47,545 nt of DNA from Fimbriiglobus sp. (GCA_022841795.1 JALHQU010000020.1:1-47545); one strand, 5' to 3'; shown: positions 1 to 7,597, counted from the stretch's first letter. Notes: generated by a model from the letters alone, not told the origin. Translations and numbers: made by a program.

Positions 1-844
1 ACCGGCCGCGGCCGCCCTGCTCGGCCCGGCGGTGGGCGGGTCGGACGCCCGCGGGTGGGTGGTGAACGGGCAGGGGCAGACGTACACCGTGGTCCGCGGG
101 CCGGTCGGGGTGCGGCGGGGGTCGCCGGTGACGGACCCGGGCCACCACCCGATCCGCGAGCCGGGGCGGCGGGAGGTGATCCCGCACTCGTTCGCCGTCG
201 CCACCCGCGAGGTGACGGCCGGCGAGTTCGCCCGGTTCCTGGTGGCCATCGGCCGAAAGGTGCCGGACGGGCCCGCCGACCACCCGGCCGGCGGGATGAC
301 GTGGTACGAGGCGGCGCACTACTGCAACTGGCTGAGCGAGCGGGAGGGCATCCCGGAAGAGCAGTGGTGCTACCAGCCGAACGCGGACGGCGAGTACGCG
401 CCGGGCATGACCATCCGCGAGAACCGATTCGCCCTCCGCGGGTACCGCCTGCCGACCGAGACCGAGTGGGAGTGCGGCTGCCGGGCCGGGTGCGACCACA
501 CCCGGTACTACGGGTGCGGCACCGACCTGCTCCGCCGGTACGCGTGGTCGGCCGAGTCCGCCGACGCGGTGTGCCCGGTCGGCCACCTGCGGCCGAACGG
601 GTGGGGGCTGTTCGACACCCTGGGCAGCGTGTGGGAGTGGTGCGAGGACGCCGTCTGGCTGGACACCCCGGACAAGCCGGTGGACAGCTACTGGGTGCTG
701 ACCGACGACAAGCACCGGCGGGCGTACCACGGCGGGTCGGTGGTGGACGGCGGCGGCAGCCTGCGGGCGGCCAACCGGAACAGCTACCGCCCGCTGGAGA
801 CGAACCACAACATCGGCTTCCGCCCGGTGCGGTCGCGGCCGTGA
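1..844 (+). CDS. SUMF1/FGE-like (formylglycine-generating-enzyme family) domain protein, 5'-truncated
   Basis: An open frame runs from the window edge (first whole codon at base 2) to TGA at 842-844, so the N-terminus lies outside. The visible part is a C-type-lectin-fold FGE/SUMF1 domain. It shows the family signatures MTWYEAAHYCNWLSEREG, GYRLPTETEWE, NGWGLFDTLGSVWEWCED and a closing NIGFRPVRS. The leading VVNGQGQTYTVVRGPV stretch is common where planctomycetes fuse this domain behind a kinase or WD40 part, so the missing portion may be such a module (inference). Family members range from sulfatase-activating enzymes to non-catalytic lectin-like domains. I cannot tell which applies here, and the FGE active-site cysteine pair is not obvious. 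Confidence 0.8.
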   Translation, partial: PAAAALLGPAVGGSDARGWVVNGQGQTYTVVRGPVGVRRGSPVTDPGHHPIREPGRREVIPHSFAVATREVTAGEFARFLVAIGRKVPDGPADHPAGGMTWYEAAHYCNWLSEREGIPEEQWCYQPNADGEYAPGMTIRENRFALRGYRLPTETEWECGCRAGCDHTRYYGCGTDLLRRYAWSAESADAVCPVGHLRPNGWGLFDTLGSVWEWCEDAVWLDTPDKPVDSYWVLTDDKHRRAYHGGSVVDGGGSLRAANRNSYRPLETNHNIGFRPVRSRP

Positions 845-866
845 GCGGCGGCGGAACTGGCGCATC

Positions 867-1074
867 AATCGGCACGCGGGTGACGCGGATTCCAGCGCGA
901 ATCAACACGGATCAAGCAGTTAACCACAGAGACACAGGGACACAGAGAAGCCAAAAAAGAGGGTGAAAACACAGCATTCTTTCGACCTCTCTGTGCCTCT
1001 GTGTCTCTGTGGTTCGTCTTCCAATTCTGATCCTTTTCACCCGCGGCGGAATCCGCGTCACCCGCGTGCCGATT
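867..1074. repeat. Nested palindrome, 'CCACAGAGACACAG' family, with 27-bp outer arms
   Basis: Outer arms 867-893 and 1048-1074 are perfect 27-bp inverted repeats (left arm starts AATCGGCACGCGGGTGACGC). Inside them is a second inverted pair, 922-947 and 988-1014, reading AACCACAGAGACACAG and its near-complement CTCTGTGTCTCTGTGGTT. The right outer arm lies over the 3' end of the minus-strand epimerase and supplies its last residues and TGA stop. A second copy of the inner family is at 36027-36117. Nothing else is seen between 845 and 1057. Confidence 0.9.
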
Positions 1075-2020
1075 TTGTCCCCTCGTGGTACCACGCGACC
1101 GTTTCCCGCAGGCCGTCCTCGAACGTGGCCTTCGGGTCGTACCCCAGGTCGCGGCGGGTGCGGGAGATGTCCGCCTTGCTGAACTTCACGTCCCCGGCCC
1201 GCGGGTCGGCGTGCCTGGCCGTCAGGCTGGTGCCCAGGATCTTGTTGAGCGCCGCCACCAGGTCGAGTACCGTCACGCTCGCCCCGGTGCCCACGTTGTA
1301 CACGTTCCCGCTGGCCGTCTTCGCCGGCGCGTCCGCCGCCTTCCGCAGCGCCTGCACCGCGTTCGACACGTGGGTGAAGTCCCGCGACTGCAACCCGTCG
1401 CCGTGGACGGTCGGCGCCTCCCCGCGGCTCATCATGGCCGTGAAGATGGCGATCACCCCGCTGTACGGCGAGTCCGCCCGCTGCCGCGGGCCGAAGATGT
1501 TGAAGAACCGCACCCGCACCGTCTCCAGCCCGTAGGTGGCGGCGAACGCCTGCATGTAGTACTCGCCGGCCAGCTTCGCCGCCGCGTACGGGGACAGGCA
1601 CGCCGGCAGGATGTCCTCCGTCTGCCCGGCCTCGCTGCTGGTGCCGCCGTACGCGCTGCTGCTGGCCGCGTACACCACCCGCTTCACCCCGGTGCGGCGG
1701 GCGGCGTCCAGCACGTGCAGGGTGCCGGTGGCGCACGCGGCGTGCGACACCAGCGGGGTTTCCACGCTGCGGGCCACGCTCGCCAACGCCCCGAGGTGGT
1801 ACACGGTGGTCGCCCCGCCCACCGCCCGCTCCACCGCCGCCGGGTCGGTCAGGTCGCCCGCGGCGATCTCGATGTTCGTGCCGTGGTGCGCCAGGTTGCC
1901 CCGCAGCCCGGTGCTGAAGTCGTCCAGCACCCGCACCCGCTTCCCGTCCTTCACCAGGGCGTCCACCAGGTGCGAGCCGATGAACCCGGCCCCGCCGGTG
2001 ACGAGTGACAGATCGGACAT
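1058..2020 (-). CDS. NAD-dependent epimerase/dehydratase (extended SDR, UDP-hexose 4-epimerase-like)
   Basis: 320 residues. The N-terminal Rossmann motif TGGAGFIGSH binds NAD. The catalytic YxxxK is present as PYAAAKLAGEYY, and VRFFNIFGPRQR plus SRDFTHVSNAV match the UDP-glucose/UDP-GlcNAc 4-epimerase group (WbpP/GalE type). Its likely role is nucleotide-sugar interconversion for envelope polysaccharide. I chose ATG at 2018-2020 (MSDLSLVTGG) because GAGGGA lies about 7 nt upstream; an in-frame ATG 8 codons earlier lacks this. The last four residues and the stop are encoded in the arm of the 867-1074 palindrome. Exact substrate is not decidable from sequence alone. Confidence 0.9.
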   Translation of the reverse strand: MSDLSLVTGGAGFIGSHLVDALVKDGKRVRVLDDFSTGLRGNLAHHGTNIEIAAGDLTDPAAVERAVGGATTVYHLGALASVARSVETPLVSHAACATGTLHVLDAARRTGVKRVVYAASSSAYGGTSSEAGQTEDILPACLSPYAAAKLAGEYYMQAFAATYGLETVRVRFFNIFGPRQRADSPYSGVIAIFTAMMSRGEAPTVHGDGLQSRDFTHVSNAVQALRKAADAPAKTASGNVYNVGTGASVTVLDLVAALNKILGTSLTARHADPRAGDVKFSKADISRTRRDLGYDPKATFEDGLRETVAWYHEGTKSARG

Positions 2021-2044
2021 GGAATATCCCTCGGGCGGTGGCAA

Positions 2045-2115
2045 CGGGCGAGCCGGGAGCGTGAGCGACCGGAGCGTGTTCCGAACTCCGGTCGCTCACG
2101 CTCCCGGCTCGCCCG
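2045..2115. repeat. Palindrome, 'GCGAGCCGGGAGCGTGAGCG' family, copy 1
   Basis: Perfect 30-bp arms 2045-2074 and 2086-2115 with an 11-nt loop. It lies between the divergent epimerase and CorA genes, so it is not a simple shared terminator. The same arm sequence with a different loop recurs at 13355-13419. Confidence 0.92.
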
Positions 2116-2189
2116 GTTCGAGTGGGCGTTGAACCGGAACCGGGAAAAGTGTATCGATGACACACGCCGGGAGAACCCGGACGCAAAAT

Positions 2190-2209
2190 CCCCGGTCGTG
2201 AGACCGGGG
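2190..2209 (+). other. Short 5'-leader hairpin with GNRA-type loop upstream of corA
   Basis: CCCCGGTC (2190-2197), loop GTGA (2198-2201), GACCGGGG (2202-2209): a perfect 8-bp stem with a GNRA-type tetraloop, 21 nt before the CorA start. It could be a leader RNA structure affecting translation. It is much too small to be a known Mg2+ riboswitch. A weak promoter-like pair (TTGAAC 2129, TATCGA 2152, 17-nt spacing) lies just upstream. Confidence 0.5.
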
Positions 2210-2230
2210 CCGTTCGCCCGAGGCCCGCCC

Positions 2231-3247
2231 ATGATGCACATCGTCCGCTGGGACCCGGCCGCCGGCCGGGCCGAGCACATCTCCCCGGACGCCCTGCCGG
2301 CGGTGCGGGCCGACCTGCGGCCGGACGAGATCATCTGGATCGACCTGGACAACCCGACGCCCGAGGAGGAGGAGCGGGTGTTCCAGCGGTTCCTGCCCGT
2401 CCACCCGCTCACCCTCGGCGACGTCATCAAGCTCCGCCGCGAGCCGGACCAGGGGCCGCACCTGCCGAAGGTGGAGGAGTTCCCGGACTACCTGTTCGTG
2501 ATCGTCAACCCGCTGCCCGAGGAGCTGGCGGGGGCGAAGATGGTGCGGCTGAACAAGAAGACGCTGCCGCAGTTGTCCGCCGTCCTCGACCACCAGGTGC
2601 TGCTGACCCACCACTACGCGGCCATGCCGTGCGTGATCGGCGGGCAGGGGTTCGTCGCCCGCCACCCGGACCACCTCGGCCGCGGCCCGGACTTCGTGTT
2701 CCACCTGATCCTGGACGAGATCGTGGACGAGTACGCGCCGGTGGTGGAGCGGTTCGGCGAGCGGCTGGACCGGCTGGAGCGGGACATCTTCCAGAAGCCC
2801 ACCCAGCAGTTGCTCGCCCGCCTGCTCCGCATCAAGCGGCAGGTGAGCTACCTGCGGAAGACGCTCATCCTGGAACGCGAGGTGCTGGCCCGGCTGGTGC
2901 GGGGCGAGTTCCGGCTGGTGGACGTGCGGGAGGTGGCGTACTACCGCAACGTGTACGACCACCTGGTGCGGTACACCGAGCTGATCGAGTCCGCCCGCGA
3001 GATGGTGAGCGACCTGATGCAGACGCACATGGCGGCGGTGTCGAACAAGCTGAACGAGGTGATGAAGGTGCTCACCATGATCTCCACGGTGGTGCTGCCG
3101 ATGACGCTCATCGCCGGCGTGTACGGGATGAACTTCGAGAACCTGCCGGAGGTGAAGTGGGAGTACGGGTACTGGTTCGCCCTCGGGCTGATGGCGCTCA
3201 CCGGGGTGGTGGCGTTCGTCGTGTTCCGGTGGAAGAAGTGGATCTAG
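2231..3247 (+). CDS. corA: CorA-family Mg2+/Co2+ transport protein
   Basis: 338 residues from ATG 2231 (a second ATG follows at 2234); GAGG sits about 9 nt upstream. The fold is that of CorA/2-TM-GxN channels: a long acidic cytoplasmic domain, a helical stalk, then two C-terminal membrane segments (about 285-307 and 317-335). The signature YGMNFENLPE loop, which contains the GMN selectivity motif, lies between them. It mediates divalent-cation uptake in the inner membrane as a pentamer (family knowledge). Longer upstream in-frame starts would run through the leader hairpin and are less likely. Confidence 0.92.
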   Translation: MMHIVRWDPAAGRAEHISPDALPAVRADLRPDEIIWIDLDNPTPEEEERVFQRFLPVHPLTLGDVIKLRREPDQGPHLPKVEEFPDYLFVIVNPLPEELAGAKMVRLNKKTLPQLSAVLDHQVLLTHHYAAMPCVIGGQGFVARHPDHLGRGPDFVFHLILDEIVDEYAPVVERFGERLDRLERDIFQKPTQQLLARLLRIKRQVSYLRKTLILEREVLARLVRGEFRLVDVREVAYYRNVYDHLVRYTELIESAREMVSDLMQTHMAAVSNKLNEVMKVLTMISTVVLPMTLIAGVYGMNFENLPEVKWEYGYWFALGLMALTGVVAFVVFRWKKWI

Positions 3248-3252
3248 GGAGG

Positions 3253-3289
3253 AGCCGCTTGCGGCTTCGCGGCGAAGCCGCAAGCGGCT
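3253..3289. repeat. Palindrome, 'AGCCGCTTGCGGCTTCGC' family, copy 1
   Basis: Arms 3253-3270 and 3272-3289 (18 bp) in the 56-nt gap between corA and the amidohydrolase. Related copies are at 16175-16219 and, with a base change, 9655-9694. It could terminate or attenuate corA transcription, but no T-tract follows. Confidence 0.85.
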
Positions 3290-3303
3290 TCAGGGTTCGC
3301 GCC

Positions 3304-4545
3304 ATGTCGCTTCGCACGTTCACCGCCCGCTGGGTGGTCCCCGTCTCCGGCCCGCCGCTGGATCGCGGCACGGTCACGGTCTGCGGCGACCGAATCGAAG
3401 CGGTCGAACCCCATGGGGTTCGGTCGGCGAACGAGGATCTCGGCAACGTGGCGATCATCCCCGGTCTGGTGAACGCCCACACGCACCTCGACCTGAGCGG
3501 CGCCCGCGGCCGCATCCCGCCGACCGACCCGCACCACTTCACCGACTGGCTGAAAGGGGTCATCGCCTACCGCCGCACCCGTACCCCGGAGCAGACGCAG
3601 GCGGACATCCGGGCGGGGCTGGCGGAGTGCCTGCGGGCCGGCACCACACTGATCGGCGACATCGCCAACGAGGGGGCGAGTTGGGACGCGGTGAGTGGGG
3701 CGAAGACACGGACGGTGGTGTACTACGAGCTGATCGGGCTGAGCGAGGAGCGTGCGGAGGCGGCGATCGAGCGGGCGCGGGAGTTCGCCGCCCGCGTTGG
3801 TGTCCCGGCTTCAGCCGGTCTGAACGAAGCGCCGGCTGAAGCCGGGACACCAACACGGCTGGGGTTCAGCCCGCACGCCCCGTACAGCGTCCGGAAATCG
3901 CTGTTCGTCGCTGCCGGGCAACTGTGCCGGGAGTCAAATCCCAAGCGCCCGTTCGCCGTCCACCTCGCCGAGTCGCTCGCCGAACTGGACCTACTGTACC
4001 ACCGCCGCGGGCCGTTCGTCGAGTTCCTGAAGGCGCTCGGCGTGTACGACCGCGACGGGCTGGCCGACGGGTTCGACACGGTGATGAAGGTGTGCGACTT
4101 CCGCCAGCCAAAGCTGTTCGTCCACGCCAACCACCTGGCGCCGTCCGCCCGCATCCCGCGGAACAGCACCATCGCCTATTGCCCCCGCACGCACGCCGCG
4201 TTCGGCCACCCGCCGCACCCGTTCCGCGACTTCCTCGCCCGCGGCGTCCGCGTCTGCCTCGGCACCGACAGCCTCGCCTCCAACCCGGACCTGGACATCC
4301 TGGCCGAAGCCCGGTTCGTGCGGAGCCGCTACCCGAACTTTCCCGGCGACCAGTTGCTGCGGATGGTCACGCTGAGCGGGGCAGAGGCGCTCGGCTGGGC
4401 GGACGAGTGCGGGAGCCTGGAGGCGGGCAAGTCGGCGGACTTCGTGGCGGTGCCGCTGCCGGACGAGGAGGGCGACCCGCACGAGTTGGTGCTGCGTGAA
4501 CACGGCGGCGAGCGGCGGACGATGTGGCGGGGGGAGTGGCGGTAA
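3304..4545 (+). CDS. Amidohydrolase (cytosine/adenosine/aminofutalosine deaminase-like) with an in-frame palindromic insert
   Basis: 413 residues of the metal-dependent amidohydrolase superfamily. Metal ligands are visible in order: HxH in NAHTHLDLSGARGR (H59, H61), SPHAPYS, AVHLAES, and the final Asp in LGTDSLASN. The overall pattern fits the SAH/MTA/aminodeoxyfutalosine deaminase group. Aminodeoxyfutalosine deaminase (MqnX, menaquinone pathway) is one possibility but not proven. Residues about 165-184 are encoded by a 59-bp perfect palindrome (3796-3854) that keeps the frame and adds an Ala/Pro/Gly-rich loop before the SPHAPYS ligand. The ATG at 3304 follows the C-family palindrome closely. 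Confidence 0.87.
   Translation: MSLRTFTARWVVPVSGPPLDRGTVTVCGDRIEAVEPHGVRSANEDLGNVAIIPGLVNAHTHLDLSGARGRIPPTDPHHFTDWLKGVIAYRRTRTPEQTQADIRAGLAECLRAGTTLIGDIANEGASWDAVSGAKTRTVVYYELIGLSEERAEAAIERAREFAARVGVPASAGLNEAPAEAGTPTRLGFSPHAPYSVRKSLFVAAGQLCRESNPKRPFAVHLAESLAELDLLYHRRGPFVEFLKALGVYDRDGLADGFDTVMKVCDFRQPKLFVHANHLAPSARIPRNSTIAYCPRTHAAFGHPPHPFRDFLARGVRVCLGTDSLASNPDLDILAEARFVRSRYPNFPGDQLLRMVTLSGAEALGWADECGSLEAGKSADFVAVPLPDEEGDPHELVLREHGGERRTMWRGEWR
3796..3854. repeat. Palindrome inside the amidohydrolase gene, 'GGTGTCCCGGCTTCAGCCGG' family
   Basis: Perfect 23-bp arms 3796-3818 and 3832-3854 with a 13-nt loop, wholly inside the coding frame and causing no frameshift. It translates to a GVPASAGLNEAPAEAGTP-like linker. 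No second copy is in the window. Its form matches the intergenic palindromes, so I read it as the same kind of element inserted in frame. Confidence 0.9.
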
Positions 4546-4547
4546 TA

Positions 4548-4607
4548 AGTAGTAGGCACACTCCGTGTGCCGTTTCGGATGACGGCACACGGAGTGTGCC
4601 TACTACT
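4548..4607. repeat. Palindrome, 'TAGTAGGCACACTCCGTGTG' family, copy 1
   Basis: 26-bp perfect arms 4548-4573 and 4582-4607, 8-nt loop. It begins 3 nt after the TAA stop of the amidohydrolase, and its right arm ends 7 nt before the CbiX-like start. Other copies: 6222-6295, 6756-6894, 9159-9267. Confidence 0.95.
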
Positions 4608-4614
4608 ATCAGTC

Positions 4615-4977
4615 ATGCACGCCCTCCTGCTCATCGCGCACGGCAGCCGCCGGGCGGAAGCGAACGCCGACCTGGAACACGTCGCCGCCGAGATGCGATC
4701 CCGCGGCCGGTTCGGGTTCGTGCAGTGCTCGTACCTGGAACTGACCGAGCCGACCATCCGGGCGGGCGGGGAGGCGTGCGTGGCGGCCGGGGCCACGTCC
4801 GTCGTCATGTTGCCGTACTTCCTCTCCCCCGGCGTTCACGTCCGCGAGGACCTGACCGAAGCCCGCGACGAACTGGCGGCGGCATTCCCGCACGTTCGCT
4901 TTGCCCTGGCCGAACCGCTCGGCCGGCATCCGCTATTGCTGGATGTGGTGGAGCAACGGGCGGCGGACGTGGGGTGA
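4615..4977 (+). CDS. Sirohydrochlorin chelatase-like protein (CbiX short form)
   Basis: 120 residues, the size of the small CbiX(S) chelatases. N-terminal MHALLLIAHGSRRAEAN carries the HGSR motif with the putative catalytic His. The middle reads VVMLPYFLSPGVHVREDL, including the second conserved His. The family inserts Co2+, Ni2+ or Fe2+ into sirohydrochlorin for cobalamin, F430 or siroheme synthesis. The metal is not predictable here, and no other tetrapyrrole gene is nearby. Start at ATG 4615, just downstream of the palindrome; an earlier in-frame start would encode palindrome sequence. Confidence 0.85.
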   Translation: MHALLLIAHGSRRAEANADLEHVAAEMRSRGRFGFVQCSYLELTEPTIRAGGEACVAAGATSVVMLPYFLSPGVHVREDLTEARDELAAAFPHVRFALAEPLGRHPLLLDVVEQRAADVG

Positions 4978-4984
4978 CACCATT

Positions 4985-5043
4985 CTTCGCCGCGACCTCC
5001 GGGAGCGGGGCAAGCTTTGCCGCTCCCGGAGGTCGCGGCGAAG
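4985..5043. repeat. Palindrome, 'CTTCGCCGCGACCTCCGGGA' family, copy 1
   Basis: Perfect 24-bp arms 4985-5008 and 5020-5043, 11-nt loop, beginning 7 nt after the chelatase stop. The same arms occur inside mfnE at 43320-43380. The rest of the 4978-5210 gap holds the prs promoter. Confidence 0.95.
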
Positions 5044-5078
5044 AGGGCCTGGGGGTGAGGGCTTCCCGCGCCATTCGA

Positions 5079-5107
5079 TTGACCCCACTTCTCCGGTTCC
5101 ACATAAT
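5079..5107 (+). promoter_or_regulatory. Predicted sigma-70-type promoter for prs
   Basis: TTGACC (5079-5084), 17-nt spacer, CATAAT (5102-5107): near-consensus -35 and -10 boxes at ideal spacing. They stand out in GC-rich DNA, about 100 nt before the prs start. Confidence 0.6.
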
Positions 5108-5210
5108 ACCGCCGTCCACCCAGGCCGCATCGCTCCCTCTCACCGCGTCCGGGGTGGGCTGTTCCCCCGCCGGGCCGCGCCCGTCGGTCGGTCCGCCCGG
5201 AGCCTGCCCG

Positions 5211-6215
5211 TTGATCGCCACCGCCAGCAGCACGAAGCTGAAGATCTTCAGCGGCCGGGCGAACCGCCCGCTCGCCGAGGGCATCGCCCGCGCCCTGTCC
5301 CAGTCGTTCGGCATCCCGGTGGCGCTCGGCAACATCAACCTGGGCAACTTCCCGGACGGCGAGAGTTCGGTGCGGATCGACGAGGACGTGCGGGGGCGGG
5401 ACGTGTTCATCGTCCAGCCGACCAGCCCGCCGGTGAACGAGAACCTGATGGAGCTGCTGGTCATCCTGGACGCGTTCAAGCGGGCCAGTCCGGCCCGCAT
5501 CACCGCCGTCATCCCGTACTTCGGGTACGCCCGCCAGGACCGCAAGGACGCCGGCCGGGTGCCCATCTCGGCCAAGCTGGCGGCCGACCTGCTCACCACC
5601 GCCGGGGCCAACCGCATCCTCGCCCTGGACCTGCACGCCGCCCAAATTCAGGGGTTCTTCAACATCCCGGTGGACCACCTGTACGCGGTGAAGGAGATCA
5701 CCCAGCACGTCAAGTCGCTGAACATCCCCGGCAGCGACCTGGTGGTGCTGAGCACCGACGAGGGGAACGTGAAGAAGGCGCTCAAGTACCAGCAGCGGCT
5801 GGGCGGGCAGATCGCGGTGGTGGACAAGCGGCGGGCGAGCGCGGAGGAGACGAAGGCCGAACACCTGATCGGGGCGAGCGTGGAGGGCAAAACGGTGGTC
5901 ATGTTCGACGACATGATCTCCACCGGCGGGAGCATGGCCAGCGCCATCCGGGTGGCCAAGCTGCACGGGGCGAAGCGGATCTTCATTTGCGCCACCCACG
6001 GGCTGCTGGTGGGCAAGGCGGTGGACAACCTGAAGGACCCGGCCGTCGAGACGATCGCGTTCACCGACAGCATCCCGCTGGCGAAAGACAAGGCGGAGAA
6101 ACTGCCGAACGTGAAGGTGATCTCCGTCGCCCCGCTGCTGGCCAACGCCATCCGCCGCATCCACGAGGACCAGTCGATCAGCGACCTGTTCAAGGACGAG
6201 CCGCCGGCGATCTGA
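5211..6215 (+). CDS. prs: Ribose-phosphate pyrophosphokinase (PRPP synthetase)
   Basis: 334 residues. It converts ribose-5-phosphate and ATP to PRPP for nucleotide, His and Trp synthesis in the cytoplasm. Class I signatures are visible: FSGRANRPLAEGIA at the N-terminus, ATP-loop YFGYARQDRK, DLHAAQIQGFF, and the PRPP-binding loop VVMFDDMISTGGSM. I propose a TTG start at 5211 because GGAG (5199-5202) sits 8 nt upstream and the protein then begins exactly where the family does. Any upstream ATG would pass through palindrome and promoter sequence. Confidence 0.93.
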   Translation: MIATASSTKLKIFSGRANRPLAEGIARALSQSFGIPVALGNINLGNFPDGESSVRIDEDVRGRDVFIVQPTSPPVNENLMELLVILDAFKRASPARITAVIPYFGYARQDRKDAGRVPISAKLAADLLTTAGANRILALDLHAAQIQGFFNIPVDHLYAVKEITQHVKSLNIPGSDLVVLSTDEGNVKKALKYQQRLGGQIAVVDKRRASAEETKAEHLIGASVEGKTVVMFDDMISTGGSMASAIRVAKLHGAKRIFICATHGLLVGKAVDNLKDPAVETIAFTDSIPLAKDKAEKLPNVKVISVAPLLANAIRRIHEDQSISDLFKDEPPAI

Positions 6216-6221
6216 CCGCTT

Positions 6222-6295
6222 AATAAGTAGTAGGCACACTCCGTGTGCCGTCGTGATTCAACAGAACGGCACACGGAGTGTGCCTGCTACTTATT
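6222..6295. repeat. Palindrome, 'TAGTAGGCACACTCCGTGTG' family, copy 2
   Basis: 30-bp arms 6222-6251 and 6266-6295 with one mismatch (TACTAC/TGCTAC) and a 14-nt loop, between prs and the first zinc-ribbon gene. Confidence 0.95.
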
Positions 6296-6312
6296 CCAAC
6301 CGGACCTTGTCC

Positions 6313-6756
6313 ATGCCCCGCATCGAGTGCCCCGCCTGCGGCGAGCCAGACCGCATCGCCGACCGCGACGTCGGCCGCGAGGTGGAGTGCCGCCGCTGCC
6401 GCACCGCCTTCTTCGCCGAGCCGGCTCTGCCGCGCCTCGACGACCGCCGCCCGCCCCAGACGGACGGCAGCGGGTTCGCCGGCTGGTCGCTGGTGCTCGG
6501 CATCGGGTCGGTGCTGACGTCGTGGCTGTGCGGGGCGGGGGTGATCTTCGGGCTGGGCGGGCTGCTGGCCGGGTTCGGCGGGCTACAGTCCCGCCGCCGC
6601 GGGGCGAGCGTCGCCGGGCTGGTGCTGAGCGTGGCCGGGGTGATCCTGTCCCTCGGGGCGATCGCCTTCTTCTTCGCCGTCATGTCGGCCGTCAGCAAGC
6701 CGGTGCCGCCCAAGCCGGACGGCACCCAGCCGCCGTTCGCCCGCACCTTCAACTAA
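6313..6756 (+). CDS. Zinc-ribbon, two-helix membrane protein
   Basis: 147 residues. N-terminal CPAC...CRRC is a zinc ribbon (MJ0042-like), typical of many planctomycete membrane proteins. Two hydrophobic segments follow (about 58-85 and 96-122), as in the DUF4190 fold. Function unknown. The next gene has the same architecture, so the two are probably diverged duplicates. ATG 6313 gives the ribbon at the extreme N-terminus, as is usual. The TAA stop overlaps the first base of the next palindrome. Confidence 0.75.
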   Translation: MPRIECPACGEPDRIADRDVGREVECRRCRTAFFAEPALPRLDDRRPPQTDGSGFAGWSLVLGIGSVLTSWLCGAGVIFGLGGLLAGFGGLQSRRRGASVAGLVLSVAGVILSLGAIAFFFAVMSAVSKPVPPKPDGTQPPFARTFN

Positions 6757-6894
6757 TAAGTAGTAGGCACACGCCGTGTGCCGTCGCCCTGGCGAACCGC
6801 GGGCGTCAGCCCGTGGGTGGTTCAAGAACCCGGGCGGCTGATACCGCCGGTTCACCCCGCGAAGAACGGCACACGGAGTGTGCCTACTACTTAT
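6756..6894. repeat. Palindrome, 'TAGTAGGCACACTCCGTGTG' family, copy 3, with a second element in its loop
   Basis: 29-bp arms 6756-6784 and 6866-6894 with one mismatch. The 81-nt loop carries another hairpin unit, GAACCGCGGGCGTCAGCCCG (from about 6793), which recurs near 47471. This looks like a palindrome interrupted by a different repeat family. Confidence 0.9.
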
Positions 6895-6906
6895 CGGAGC
6901 TTCGCC

Positions 6907-7488
6907 GTGCCCGTCATCACCTGCCCGACGTGCGGCACCAAGCTGGAGGTCGACGCCGACCAGATCGGCCAGTCGGTGCAGTGCGGCAGTTGCCAGCAGG
7001 TGTTCGAGGCGAAGACCGATGCGGGTTCCGGCCGCAGCCGGAACAGCAAGTTCGGGCAGGACGACGAGGAGGACGACGACCGCCCGTCGCGCCGCCGCAA
7101 GAGCAAGTACCGCCGCGAGGACGACGACGAGTTCGACGACGACTACGCCCCGCGGGGCGGCGGGCACCCGCCGGCCGGCGGCACCGGCATGGGCGTCACG
7201 GCACTGGTGATGGGCATCGCCGGCCTGGTGTTGAGCACGGTCGGGTGGATCTTTTGCTGCGGGCCGGTCGGCGGGGTGTGCGGCATCCTGGCGATCATCT
7301 TCGGCATCGTGGCGCTCAAAACGCCCGGCCGCGGGTTCGGCATCGCCGGCATCATCCTGGGGGTGTTGTCGCTGCTCGCCGTGGTCGCGGTCGTGGTGTT
7401 CTGGGCCGGGCTGAACGTGTGGGGCCGCGGGTTCGCCCCGCCGCCGGCCGCCCCGCCGCAGCCGGCCCCGGCGGTGCGGTTCAAGTGA
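6907..7488 (+). CDS. Zinc-ribbon membrane protein with acidic linker
   Basis: 193 residues from GTG 6907 (VPVITCPTCGTKL); upstream codons come from palindrome sequence. Order: zinc ribbon CPTC...CGSC (6-29), highly charged Asp/Glu/Arg linker (about 45-90), two hydrophobic segments with GMGVTALVMGIAGLVLS and GFGIAGIILGVLSLLAVVAV (DUF4190-like), Pro-rich tail. Probably an inner-membrane protein with a cytoplasmic ribbon. Function unknown. Same architecture as its upstream neighbour. Confidence 0.75.
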   Translation: MPVITCPTCGTKLEVDADQIGQSVQCGSCQQVFEAKTDAGSGRSRNSKFGQDDEEDDDRPSRRRKSKYRREDDDEFDDDYAPRGGGHPPAGGTGMGVTALVMGIAGLVLSTVGWIFCCGPVGGVCGILAIIFGIVALKTPGRGFGIAGIILGVLSLLAVVAVVVFWAGLNVWGRGFAPPPAAPPQPAPAVRFK

Positions 7489-7498
7489 CCCCTCTTCG

Positions 7499-7597
7499 CC
7501 GCGACCCAAACCGGGTGGGTCGCTCTCTCCGAGAGCGACTCGGAACCGACTCCCGGAGGGAGTCGGCCACCCGGACGCGCTCCCCGCTGGGTCGCGG
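7499..7597. repeat. Compound palindrome between convergent genes
   Basis: Outer arms CCGCGACCCA (7499-7508) and TGGGTCGCGG (7588-7597) enclose two further self-complementary stretches: TCGCTCTC/GAGAGCGA near 7519-7537 and CGACTCCC/GGGAGTCG near 7547-7565. The right outer arm touches the TAG stop of the minus-strand cyclase at 7598. It may act as a bidirectional terminator. Confidence 0.75.

Noticed and set aside
921-1014. CRISPR array from repeated CACAGAGACACAG words
   Set aside because: It is one inverted pair, not direct repeats with regular unique spacers.
4567-4614. Longer start for the CbiX-like chelatase
   Set aside because: The added residues are palindrome sequence; the family begins with the hydrophobic strand before HGSR, as at 4615.
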